Shown here piece by piece: positions 1-7,136 of a stretch of DNA of 64,000 nucleotides (within the stretch, counting starts at the first letter, position 1; every line of letters starts with the position of its first letter). The stretch lies in the NCBI RefSeq assembly GCF_003987655.1, contig NZ_NGKC01000012.1, forward strand, positions 1 to 64,000. Direction: 5' to 3'. The translations under genes were made by a program, and so were the position numbers. The notes beneath the pieces are model-generated. The model was not told where the DNA came from. It searched no databases and was given only the letters and a program-made list of their open reading frames with translations. Source of the stretch: Vagococcus acidifermentans. GTDB taxonomy: Bacteria > Bacillota > Bacilli > Lactobacillales > Vagococcaceae.

Positions 1-46
1 AATTAAAAAGAGATAAGGCTGTGAGCGGTTGGTGGTCATTTGAAAA

Positions 47-118
47 GCCCCTTTTAAGGGGCTAGCGAGTGGTGAGCCCTTCTAGGGCTGTTAAAAAGCC
101 ACCCGTTTTCACGGGTGG
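47..118. repeat. Cluster of three strong hairpins upstream of metN
   Basis: Three perfect inverted repeats follow one another: 47-62 (GCCCCTT/AAGGGGC), 75-89 (AGCCCT/AGGGCT) and 99-118 (CCACCCG/CGGGTGG). Read on the minus strand, the first and third are followed by short T tracts, so they could act as tandem terminators for a gene left of the window. The arrangement also resembles the subterminal hairpins at the right end of IS200/IS605 elements. No T-box (GGGTGGNACCGCG) or S-box core is present, so it is not recognised as a methionine riboswitch. Function not established. Confidence 0.45.
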
Positions 119-295
119 ATATTTACTAAAAAAAATCGAAATTGCATATATTAGATGGGACTTTTCTTTTAATAACAGTGTTTTATTTAACGCCTCTTTT
201 TTTTGGGCGTATTCAGTTGGTTTTAAGTGCGTGTTTTTATTCTTTCCCTTACCATGGTGATTGTCGACAAAAAATATGTAAAAAAAGGAGTACCA

Positions 296-1030
296 ATGAT
301 TATTTTAGAGCATGTGAGCAAATGCTATGTGACTGATAATCAATCAAAACCAGCGCTGAAAAATGTAAATTTACAGATTGAACAAGGGGAATTATTCGGC
401 ATCGTCGGAGAGAGCGGTTCAGGCAAATCAACTTTACTGAAATTGTTGATAGGACTTGAAACACCCGATACAGGCCACATCGTGATTGACGGAACAGACC
501 AGAACGAACTGAGCAGACAGGAGAAACTGGCGAGAACACGTGCGATGAGCATGGTCTTTCAGCAGTTTAATCTGCTGTATAACCGCACAGTTTATGACAA
601 TACAGCTTTGCCGCTGACGCTGCAGGGAAAGACGGATGATCATCAAGTGATGTCGTTGTTGCGGTTTGTCGGGCTTGCCGATAAAGCGGCAGCGTATCCC
701 AAACAGCTCAGCGGAGGGCAGAAACAGCGTGTCGCCATTGCGCGCGCGCTGGTGACGAATCCGTCGTATTTATTGTGTGACGAACCGACCTCTGCTTTGG
801 ATTTAAACGGCAAAGACGATGTTATCCGCTTGCTGAAGACGGTCCACCGGAAATTCCGTCCCACGATTATTCTAGTAAGTCATGAACTGGCTGTCATCAA
901 AAAATTATGCACCCGCGCGGCTATCTTCGACCAAGGCACGTTGACAGATGTCATCGCCCTGCCTGAAGTCAGCGGTGAACGGTCTTTTGATTCGTATGCG
1001 GAGAGAGCCAAGGAAGTGTTGCTGTCATGA
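296..1030 (+). CDS. metN: Methionine ABC transporter ATP-binding protein, short form
   Basis: Energises uptake of methionine across the membrane with MetI and MetQ. The 244-residue protein has Walker A (GESGSGKST, about residues 37-45), a Q-loop (VFQQFN), the signature LSGGQ and Walker B (LLCDEPTSALD). The start is the ATG after AAAAAAGGAG; an upstream in-frame ATG at 227 has no ribosome binding site. MetN proteins are usually about 340 residues with a C-terminal NIL/ACT-like domain that binds methionine and shuts the transporter down; here the protein ends right after the nucleotide-binding domain, so that feedback is probably missing. Its end overlaps metI by four bases. Confidence 0.9.
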   Translation: MIILEHVSKCYVTDNQSKPALKNVNLQIEQGELFGIVGESGSGKSTLLKLLIGLETPDTGHIVIDGTDQNELSRQEKLARTRAMSMVFQQFNLLYNRTVYDNTALPLTLQGKTDDHQVMSLLRFVGLADKAAAYPKQLSGGQKQRVAIARALVTNPSYLLCDEPTSALDLNGKDDVIRLLKTVHRKFRPTIILVSHELAVIKKLCTRAAIFDQGTLTDVIALPEVSGERSFDSYAERAKEVLLS

Positions 1031-1701
1031 TGGTGTATATGGAGCGGCTGCAGTATTTTCAGGCGGACATAGTGACCTCTCTGGCAGAAACCGGCATGAT
1101 GGTCGGCCTCTCGGTAATCGCCGCGGTACTGGCAGGATTGCCGCTTGGTACGGTTATTTTTCTCAGTAGACCAGCCGGTGTGTATCAGAACCGCTATCTT
1201 TACAGGGTAACCAATGCTTATGTCAATATTGTCCGTTCGTTCCCTTTTCTGCTGCTGATTATCACCTTGATTCCTTTTGTTCGGTGGCTGATTGGACGCT
1301 CATTTGGTACGCTGGCAGCTTCGATTCCGTTGTCGATTGTGGCAGTTGCATTGTTTGCCAGAAGTGTTGAACAGGTCTTTCTGGATGTGCCGCAGGAAGT
1401 CCTAGATTTGGCACGCACGCTTGGGGCAAGCAAATGGCAGCTTGCGACCAGCTTTTTACTTGTTGAGGCTTGTCCCGGCTTGATTTTGTCGCTGACATCA
1501 GTGACGATCAGTATGATTTCTTATTCAACGATTGTGGGCGTAGTAGGCGGCGGCGGGATTGGCGATTTTGCCATTCGCTATGGCTATCAGCGTTATGAAA
1601 CCGATATGATGTATACGACCATTGTTATCATGATTATCGGTGTGATGTTGCTGCATGTGTCAGGCACGACGCTGGCACAGGCATTAGATAAACGAAAATA
1701 A
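1027..1701 (+). CDS. metI: Methionine ABC transporter permease MetI
   Basis: Membrane subunit of the methionine importer. The 224-residue protein has about five hydrophobic segments and the BPD permease EAA-type loop (ARTLGASKWQ) that docks on the ATPase. The segment NIVRSFPFLLL and the C-terminal GGGGIGDFAIRYGYQRYE are typical of MetI. Translation is coupled to metN by an ATGA overlap, and metQ follows after 12 bases. Specificity is taken from the metNIQ gene order and the NlpA-type binding protein. Confidence 0.9.
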   Translation: MMVYMERLQYFQADIVTSLAETGMMVGLSVIAAVLAGLPLGTVIFLSRPAGVYQNRYLYRVTNAYVNIVRSFPFLLLIITLIPFVRWLIGRSFGTLAASIPLSIVAVALFARSVEQVFLDVPQEVLDLARTLGASKWQLATSFLLVEACPGLILSLTSVTISMISYSTIVGVVGGGGIGDFAIRYGYQRYETDMMYTTIVIMIIGVMLLHVSGTTLAQALDKRK

Positions 1702-1713
1702 ACTGGAGGAAAC

Positions 1714-2556
1714 ATGATGAACAAACGACTATTTAGCATTCTGGCGGCAAGCACGCTGCTGCTTTTCGGACTGGCTGCTTGCGGCAGCAATGACAGCGGT
1801 GAAACGACTACAACATCCGCTAAAAAAGAAAACAAGGTAATCAAAGTGGCGTCACATTTGCCGCCAATGACCGATGTGGTCGAACTGGCAGGAGATGTGC
1901 TTGAAAAAGATGGCTGGCAAGTCGAGCTGATTCAGGTGAGCGACAATATCCAGTACAATGAACTGGTCAATCATAAAGAAGCGGACGCCAGTTTTGCCCA
2001 GCATGAACCTTATATGCAAATGTACAATAAAGAGAAACATGGCAATTTGACGGCTGTCCAAAAAATTTACAATGCTAAAGTGGGGTATTACTCAAAACAA
2101 TTCAAAAGCATTGACGAGCTGCCGGAAGGTGCAAAAATCGCCATTCCGAATGATTTGCCTAACGAAGGCCGCGCACTGGCGATTTTAAATGAGGCAGGGC
2201 TGATTAAGTTGAAAGACGGCGTCGGTTTTGAGGGCACGGTCAAAGATATTGAAGAAAATCCGAAACAATTTGAACTGGTCCCGCTTGACCTGTTGAACCT
2301 GCCGGAAGCTTATAATGAAGATGACATCGCAATGACATACAACTATCCGACATATATCGCGAAAGTCGGCTTGACACCGAAAGATGCGATTCTGCTTGAA
2401 AAAACCATTGACGAGCGCTTTGCCATCTCGCTCGTAGCCAGAGAAGACAACGAGGCATCCGAAGCGATTCAGGCATTGAAGCAGGCGATGACCAGCGAAA
2501 CAGTGAAAAAGTTTCTTGAAGATAACCATAGTGACACACTTGTTCCGGCATTTTAA
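1714..2556 (+). CDS. metQ: Methionine-binding lipoprotein MetQ (NlpA family)
   Basis: Extracellular binding protein that captures methionine and delivers it to MetNI. The 280-residue precursor has a lipoprotein signal peptide ending in the lipobox LAAC (Cys about residue 23), so it is lipid-anchored to the outer face of the membrane. Family features include KVASHLPPMTDVVELA near the N terminus and the later QHEPYMQ and YNYPTYI stretches. GGAGG precedes a pair of ATG codons (1714 and 1717). It is the last gene of the operon and a strong bidirectional terminator follows. Confidence 0.93.
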   Translation: MMNKRLFSILAASTLLLFGLAACGSNDSGETTTTSAKKENKVIKVASHLPPMTDVVELAGDVLEKDGWQVELIQVSDNIQYNELVNHKEADASFAQHEPYMQMYNKEKHGNLTAVQKIYNAKVGYYSKQFKSIDELPEGAKIAIPNDLPNEGRALAILNEAGLIKLKDGVGFEGTVKDIEENPKQFELVPLDLLNLPEAYNEDDIAMTYNYPTYIAKVGLTPKDAILLEKTIDERFAISLVAREDNEASEAIQALKQAMTSETVKKFLEDNHSDTLVPAF

Positions 2557-2562
2557 TCCCAA

Positions 2563-2605
2563 AAAAAGTGTCTGCAGCTGATTTTCATCAGTGCAGACAC
2601 TTTTT
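2563..2605. terminator. Bidirectional terminator between metQ and htrA
   Basis: A 14-bp perfect stem (2563-2576 with 2592-2605) has an A tract on the left and a T tract on the right, so it can end the metNIQ transcript on the plus strand and the htrA transcript on the minus strand. Confidence 0.9.
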
Positions 2606-2619
2606 ACAGGTTTGGCAGA

Positions 2620-3861
2620 TTAGTTAGCCGAGTCCTTCGTCAAATGTACGGTAATCGCTTGTTCTTTGTTATCGCGGACGATGGTCAGCTTCAATTTATC
2701 GCCGACTTCTTTGCTGTACAGGACAGACTGCAAGTCGGATGTGTTAGCAACTTCTTTGCCGTCAGCTTTGATGATGATGTCCAGCTGTTTCAGCCCGGCT
2801 GCCTCTGCTGCCGAACCTTTCATGACTTCGCCGATTATGACACCGGAAGTCGGACTGTTTTCATCCAGATTCAAAGAGTTGTCACGGTCATACGCTCTGG
2901 CAGCCGCCAAATTGCTCATGCTGATTCCCAGTACCGGACGGACGACTTTCCCATTCCTTTCCAGCTGATTGATAATGCTGATGACATCATTGCTCGGAAT
3001 GGCAAAGCCCATCCCCTCTGCCGAGACACCGCTTGAAGCTGCGGCAATCTTGCTGGAGTTGATACCAATCACTTGTCCCTGTACATTCACCAACGGACCG
3101 CCTGAGTTGCCGGGATTGATGGCCGCATCGGTCTGAATCGCATTGATGCTGATAGTTTCGCCGTTATCATCGGTGTTGGTGATGTTCCTGTTTTTCGCAG
3201 ATACGATACCTTGGGAAACTGAGTTGGCAAATGTCGTTCCTAGTGGCGAGCCCATGGCCAGCGCCGGCTCGCCGACATTGATTTTGTCGGAGTCGGCAAA
3301 TTCTGCGACACCTTCCACATTGCTGTCATCAATTTGCAGGACAGCCAAATCGCTGTATACATCGGAGCCGATGATTTTCGCCGTTGTTTTTTCCCCGCTG
3401 TTCAGCATTACTTCCACCTGATCGGCACCGGCAATCACGTGATTGTTAGTGACGACATAGGCTTTGCCGTCCTCTTTTTTGTAAATGACTCCGCTGCCTT
3501 CGCTGCTTTTAGTCAACTGGTCTTCTGCTGATTCAGCCGTTCTGCCGAACAAGCTGTCAAAGCCGTTGCTTGATTGTTCCTGCAGGTTGATGACTGACAC
3601 CACTGCCGGTTCCATTTTTTGCACCGCTTCAGTCACTTCGCTGTTGATATTGTATTGCACATTGCTGACCTGAGTTGTTGTTTGATTTGAAGTATTCGTG
3701 GTGTTAGTGTTGCCGGTTTGATTATTGTTGACAAGATACAGACCGCCAAAGGCTAAGGCACCGCCAAGCAATCCGCCAGCTAGAGATATGGCAAATCGTT
3801 GAAATAGTCCATTATTTTTTTTATGTCCATGAAAATCCGGTGTGACATCTTTCCGTTTCAT
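2620..3861 (-). CDS. htrA: HtrA/DegP-type surface serine protease
   Basis: Membrane-anchored protease/chaperone that handles misfolded exported proteins. The 413-residue protein has an N-terminal transmembrane anchor (about 22-44), a low-complexity Asn/Thr linker (45-66), a trypsin-like domain with His141 (NNHVIAGA), Asp171 (SDLAVLQI) and Ser253 (GNSGGPLV), and one C-terminal PDZ domain (about 310-405). It is divergent from rlmH across a 330-bp region, the arrangement known near the origin in several Firmicutes. The start is unusual: the only strong GGAGG lies 24 bases upstream, with a hairpin in between. Confidence 0.95.
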   Translation of the reverse strand: MKRKDVTPDFHGHKKNNGLFQRFAISLAGGLLGGALAFGGLYLVNNNQTGNTNTTNTSNQTTTQVSNVQYNINSEVTEAVQKMEPAVVSVINLQEQSSNGFDSLFGRTAESAEDQLTKSSEGSGVIYKKEDGKAYVVTNNHVIAGADQVEVMLNSGEKTTAKIIGSDVYSDLAVLQIDDSNVEGVAEFADSDKINVGEPALAMGSPLGTTFANSVSQGIVSAKNRNITNTDDNGETISINAIQTDAAINPGNSGGPLVNVQGQVIGINSSKIAAASSGVSAEGMGFAIPSNDVISIINQLERNGKVVRPVLGISMSNLAAARAYDRDNSLNLDENSPTSGVIIGEVMKGSAAEAAGLKQLDIIIKADGKEVANTSDLQSVLYSKEVGDKLKLTIVRDNKEQAITVHLTKDSAN

Positions 3862-3890
3862 AATTATCGGTGAAAGTTCACCTTGCCTCC
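3862..3890 (-). promoter_or_regulatory. htrA 5' UTR: distant Shine-Dalgarno with hairpin spacer
   Basis: Reading the minus strand, GGAGG (3886-3890) is followed by the inverted repeat GGTGAA-CT-TTCACC (3869-3882) and then the ATG at 3861. If the 14-nt repeat folds, the gap from GGAGG to the start shrinks from 24 to about 10 nt. Translation may therefore depend on RNA folding. The alternative is that the weaker GGTGA inside the repeat is used. Confidence 0.45.
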
Positions 3891-4040
3891 TTTTTATCTC
3901 TTCTTACATACATTATACGTTTTCTATACACTTAAAGTCTAATACTGTTATTTGAAAAATATTTGAATTTATGAAGATTAAAAAAGTCTTTTTTGTGAAA
4001 ATAGATAAAAAACGATGAATCACACAGACTTTCCGTGCCC

Positions 4041-4139
4041 TTTTCCACAAACAGGTTATCCACAGATGCGGATAACCTGCTTTTTAAGTGAAACAAAAAT
4101 AGAGGATATGTGCATAACTCTGTGGACAAATGTGGATAA
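4041..4139. other. DnaA-box cluster in the htrA-rlmH intergenic region
   Basis: Two perfect DnaA boxes (TTATCCACA at 4056-4064; TGTGGATAA at 4131-4139) and three with one mismatch (TTTTCCACA 4041, TGTGCATAA 4109, TGTGGACAA 4121) lie within 100 bp, next to an AT-rich stretch at about 3930-4015. Two more perfect boxes follow, inside rlmH (4583-4591) and just after it (4688-4696). Box 4056 also sits in a perfect 10-bp inverted repeat (4052-4061/4070-4079) followed by CTTTTT. No dnaA or dnaN gene is in the window. Confidence 0.7.
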
Positions 4140-4190
4140 CCAGCAGAAAAGATGATAAACTATAAGAATAAATAACGAACGGAGTCAACA

Positions 4191-4670
4191 ATGAAAATAA
4201 AATTAGTCACAGTTGGAAAATTGAAAGAAAAATATTTGAAACAAGGAATCGCTGAATACACCAAACGCTTGACCCGCTACGCCGCAGTCGACATCATTGA
4301 AGTACCCGATGAAAAAGCACCGGAAAACTTGAGCGACGCCGAAATGACGCGTATCAAAGACATCGAAGGCTGTAAAATACTGGCCAAGCTGTCTGACAGA
4401 GATGTCGTGTTTGTCTTGGCAATCGACGGTAAACAGCTAAGCTCGGAGGAGTTTTCGAAAGAAATCGAACAGCTGGGGATACAAGGGAAAAGCCAGATTG
4501 CCTTTGTTATCGGTGGCTCGCTCGGATTGTCGGATGAGGTTTTGAAGCGCAGTGATGCACAACTTTCATTCGGCAGATTGACTTATCCACATCAGCTGAT
4601 GCGGCTAGTGCTGGTGGAGCAGATTTACCGTGCGTTCAGGATTATGAAGGGGGAACCGTATCATAAGTGA
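4191..4670 (+). CDS. rlmH: 23S rRNA pseudouridine-1915 N3-methyltransferase
   Basis: SPOUT-family methyltransferase that methylates pseudouridine 1915 in helix 69 of 23S rRNA on assembled ribosomes, using S-adenosylmethionine. The length of 159 residues is the family standard. The C-terminal knot region is clear: [13 protein letters not shown] (about 105-117), [13 protein letters not shown] and the terminal [13 protein letters not shown]. In staphylococci this gene is orfX, whose 3' end is the SCC insertion site. The 3' end here keeps the same TATCATAAGTGATGCGG sequence, which also forms the terminator. Confidence 0.96.
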   Translation: MKIKLVTVGKLKEKYLKQGIAEYTKRLTRYAAVDIIEVPDEKAPENLSDAEMTRIKDIEGCKILAKLSDRDVVFVLAIDGKQLSSEEFSKEIEQLGIQGKSQIAFVIGGSLGLSDEVLKRSDAQLSFGRLTYPHQLMRLVLVEQIYRAFRIMKGEPYHK

Positions 4671-4682
4671 TGCGGTTTTTTG
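4654..4682 (+). terminator. rlmH terminator overlapping an SCC-type attachment sequence
   Basis: AACCGTATC (4654-4662) pairs with GATGCGGTT (4669-4677), one G-T pair, followed by a T run. The stop codon lies in the loop. The CGTATCATAAGTGATGCGG stretch (4657-4675) matches the known attachment core used by staphylococcal SCC elements at the end of orfX/rlmH. Confidence 0.75.
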
Positions 4683-4880
4683 AAATATGTGGATAAAATA
4701 TATATTTGGTTGGAAAATCTATTAAAAACGACTTATCAAGAGAAACAGGTGAATTCAGAATTAGTTGTCTGCAATATTAGTTGAAGTTTTATTTGTGAAC
4801 AAACTTTCAATATTTATCTAAATAACATAATCTGTTACAATTAATTTTGAGAAAAATAAGTGTATATGGAGTGGTTGAGT

Positions 4881-5285
4881 GTGAGAAAAATAGTAAGGGT
4901 TAGTATGTGGTATATGATAATTGGATTGTTTTTCGGAGTTTTCTATCGAGAATTTACCAAGTTAAACAATTATACAGGAGCAACACAGCTTCGTGGACTA
5001 CATACTCATACACTAGTTTTAGGGATGTTTTTCTTCTTAATTGTGTTGTTACTTGAAAAGAATTTTCAAATTACCAAGCAGTCTAACTATAAGAAATTTT
5101 ATATACTTTATAATAGTGGACTCGGTATAACATTAACGATGATGTTGATTCATGGCATTATGACAGTACTTGGTATGGATAGTTCACCAGCTATTTCTGG
5201 TTTTGCGGGAGTTGGACATATTCTTATGACGATAGGATTTGGCTTTTTCTTCAATATTCTTTTCAAATCTGTTACGAATCATTAG
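4881..5285 (+). CDS. DUF2871-like four-helix membrane protein
   Basis: A small integral membrane protein of 134 residues with four hydrophobic segments. The N-terminal motif GVFYREFTK, then the LRGLHTHTLVLGM segment with two His residues, resembles the DUF2871 family, whose function is unknown; the paired His in a membrane helix is a family feature. I take the GTG at 4881 as start because GGAG lies nine bases before it; an in-frame GTG at 4860 would add seven residues. Base composition is AT-rich compared with rlmH, and the gene lies just after the potential attachment site. Confidence 0.65.
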   Translation: MRKIVRVSMWYMIIGLFFGVFYREFTKLNNYTGATQLRGLHTHTLVLGMFFFLIVLLLEKNFQITKQSNYKKFYILYNSGLGITLTMMLIHGIMTVLGMDSSPAISGFAGVGHILMTIGFGFFFNILFKSVTNH

Positions 5286-5437
5286 TGACAAGTAGGTTGT
5301 TTGTCAAATAGGACTGATAAGAATTAAATCAAAGAAGTTAGTTTACCTCAGTAAGACCGCTAATTAAGAATGATGTTAAGCTGAATTCATGACACGTTTT
5401 GGTAGAATAACCACTAAGAAGAAAAATCCGTGTTTAT

Positions 5438-5476
5438 ATGGGCAAGAAAAAGTTTACAGATGAAGACTTCAAATAG
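5438..5476 (+). pseudogene. Possible insertion-sequence orfA remnant
   Basis: A 12-codon frame begins MGKKKFTDEDFK and stops. This resembles the first residues of IS3-family orfA transposases, but nothing recognisable follows and no inverted repeats were found. The rest of the 5286-5648 gap is AT-rich and holds no other gene I can support. Weak call. Confidence 0.25.
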
Positions 5477-5648
5477 CGAGACTGGTATCATGGAGGCAGT
5501 TTTTTGCCAACCATCTTACCGCAATCAGTTAAAATGTTTTCCCTTTTGATCAAATACGTGCTCCTTTTTTTGAAAAGATAATACATAGATTCCTGATTGT
5601 CTCCATGCAGAATATTTTCGATATACTGAAAGCATGGAGGTGGTGATG

Positions 5649-5819
5649 ATGGATATGAACGCTTTTATTTGGTTTCACGTTGGCGCGATTGTTGCTGAAC
5701 TAATATTTATGGGATATAAAAAAGCAAAGAAACAAAAAGAATTAAGCAAGGTGGATATTGCAATTCTTTGTTTATTCATCGGCTCTTTGGGAGCAGTGTT
5801 AGGCTATAATTTCCTTTAA
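5649..5819 (+). CDS. Small membrane protein, DUF1294-like
   Basis: A 56-residue protein with two hydrophobic segments around a basic loop (MGYKKAKKQKELSK). The layout of FMGYKKAKK followed by SLGAVLGYNFL resembles the DUF1294 family (MGxDKxxA, then GGxxGxxxG), but it is shorter than usual and lacks the Asp of that motif. GGAGG at 5636-5640 is eight bases before the chosen ATG; the ATG at 5646 is also possible. A terminator follows, so it is a single-gene transcript. Function unknown. Confidence 0.55.
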   Translation: MDMNAFIWFHVGAIVAELIFMGYKKAKKQKELSKVDIAILCLFIGSLGAVLGYNFL

Positions 5820-5848
5820 TGAGTACAAGCTATTTTTATATGAATAAT

Positions 5849-5890
5849 AAATCACCTTGGAAGAAACTCGCGCTTTCTAAGGTGATTTTC
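5849..5890 (+). terminator. Terminator after the DUF1294-like gene
   Basis: AAATCACCTT (5849-5858) pairs with AAGGTGATTT (5879-5888), with a 20-nt loop and a short T tract. Confidence 0.75.
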
Positions 5891-5984
5891 CCATTTTCAT
5901 CGGCAGTTTTTTGTCATAACGCAAATTGACATACTGCCTATTTTTGATATGATAAACTGAAATGAAACTTCAGGAGAGACTAAA

Positions 5985-6863
5985 ATGGTAAATTTCGGTG
6001 CAGCGTTCAAAAATCTGAGAATAACAAGAGGATATACACAAAAGGAAGTCGCTGAAGATGTGGTGTCCGTCCAATTTTTACGAAAATTTGAAAATGAGAA
6101 CAACGACATCAGACTATCAAATTTTCATCGGCTGCTGAACAACATGAACCTGACTTATGCCGAGTTTTCCGCAGAGTGTCGCGATGAAAATGTCGAATTC
6201 ATGATGGGCCAGTTCACACATCAAATAGACCAGCTTCTAATTGAAAATAATGGTGTCGGGTTAAAACGTCTGATTAAGTCATTCGAGGAAAAAAGTCAGA
6301 CGTCAGTCGGCAAGCGCTATCAGATGCTGACGATTATTTTGAAGTCGATATATAATAGTCATTTTGCGTTATTATACGACATCAATCCTGAGCCTGTGAC
6401 GGATTATTTGATGAAAGTGGAGTGTTGGGGAGAATACGAATTCTTTCTAGCAGTTTACAGCATCAACCTTTTGTCTTCGATTGGGTGTTACACGATTTCC
6501 AAAAAAGCTTTAATGAAAACAATGCGAAATGAACGGGTAAAAGACCGTAAACTCGATTTTATGCTGCAAGCTTGCTTCAAATTGATTGATGATGGTCATG
6601 TTGAGCAGGCCGAGGACATTCTCACGTTGTTCGATGAGCAAACGAGTCTGGGCGAAGTCCTTCATTACACCATTTTCAAATTGTTAGCCAAGTTTATCCG
6701 GGGTATCATTTTAATTGAAAAAGGAAATCCGGCAGGTGTGTCTTTATGCGAAGAGATCATCAATATTTTCCATGATTTCATTGAGTTTCATGATTACAGC
6801 CGTGTGTTGGACAAGTATTTGTCTAGAATTGTTTATCGGAATAGCTCATCCTGTCAGCAATGA
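5985..6863 (+). CDS. Rgg/GadR/MutR-family transcriptional regulator
   Basis: A 292-residue cytosolic regulator. The N-terminal helix-turn-helix (about 6-60) contains FKNLRITRGYTQKEVAED and the FLRKFENENNDIRLSNFHRLL motif characteristic of Rgg proteins, followed by a long helical repeat domain (about 75-285) that in this family binds short peptides or dimerises. GGAGA precedes the ATG. The next genes on the same strand are a 14-codon reading frame and an ABC-F gene, which are possible targets. No typical hydrophobic SHP-type pheromone gene was seen next to it. Confidence 0.85.
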   Translation: MVNFGAAFKNLRITRGYTQKEVAEDVVSVQFLRKFENENNDIRLSNFHRLLNNMNLTYAEFSAECRDENVEFMMGQFTHQIDQLLIENNGVGLKRLIKSFEEKSQTSVGKRYQMLTIILKSIYNSHFALLYDINPEPVTDYLMKVECWGEYEFFLAVYSINLLSSIGCYTISKKALMKTMRNERVKDRKLDFMLQACFKLIDDGHVEQAEDILTLFDEQTSLGEVLHYTIFKLLAKFIRGIILIEKGNPAGVSLCEEIINIFHDFIEFHDYSRVLDKYLSRIVYRNSSSCQQ

Positions 6864-6888
6864 AAAATACCCGGCGCCCTTTACTTAT

Positions 6889-6917
6889 TGCTAATTTTAG
6901 TATAAACTCACTATTAA
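6889..6917 (+). promoter_or_regulatory. Candidate promoter for the ABC-F leader
   Basis: TTGCTA (6889-6894), 17-base spacer, TATTAA (6912-6917). It would start a transcript at about 6924, just before the ribosome binding site of the leader peptide. Confidence 0.45.
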
Positions 6918-6942
6918 TAACATGTATAGGAGAGATTTGTTC

Positions 6943-6987
6943 ATGCAACCGTCTATGAAATTGCGCCACATACTTTTGAATGATTAA
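6943..6987 (+). CDS. Leader peptide (uORF) of the ABC-F gene
   Basis: A 14-codon frame encodes MQPSMKLRHILLND. AGGAGA (6928-6933) is well placed, nine bases before the ATG. It sits 150 bases upstream of an ABC-F resistance-type gene, with an intrinsic terminator between. In several ABC-F genes a drug-stalled ribosome on such a leader peptide prevents terminator formation; this one fits that layout. It could instead be a peptide linked to the neighbouring Rgg regulator, but it is not hydrophobic like known SHP peptides. Confidence 0.5.
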   Translation: MQPSMKLRHILLND

Positions 6988-7067
6988 TTTAATACAAAAT
7001 CAGAAGTCTTGGGAATAGCGGTTTCAAGGGATAAGTGTATACTTTTTTCTATATAAATTGAGATGGC

Positions 7068-7095
7068 AAAGGATAGTCTAGGACTGTCCTTTTTG
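7068..7095 (+). terminator. Attenuator in the ABC-F leader
   Basis: AAAGGATAGTC (7068-7078) pairs with GACTGTCCTTT (7082-7092), with one G-U pair, a 3-nt loop and a following T run. It lies 41 bases before the ABC-F start, between the leader peptide and the structural gene. A second hairpin (7008-7014/7022-7028) sits upstream and may take part in an alternative fold; I could not identify a convincing antiterminator strand. Confidence 0.7.
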
Positions 7096-7136
7096 TATGC
7101 TCTTATTTCCTTTTCCAAGAAAGAAAGGAAATAAAC

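Noticed and set aside
1-295. S-box or T-box control of metNIQ
   Set aside because: Neither the SAM-riboswitch core nor the T-box GGGTGGNACCGCG sequence occurs; only simple hairpins are present.
4052-4085. Stand-alone terminator
   Set aside because: The 10-bp stem with CTTTTT looks like a terminator, but no plus-strand transcript is expected to end here; the stem is better explained by two facing DnaA-like sequences.
3900-4700. This is oriC itself
   Set aside because: DnaA boxes and an AT-rich tract are present but dnaA, dnaN and rpmH are not in the window, so calling an origin is not justified.
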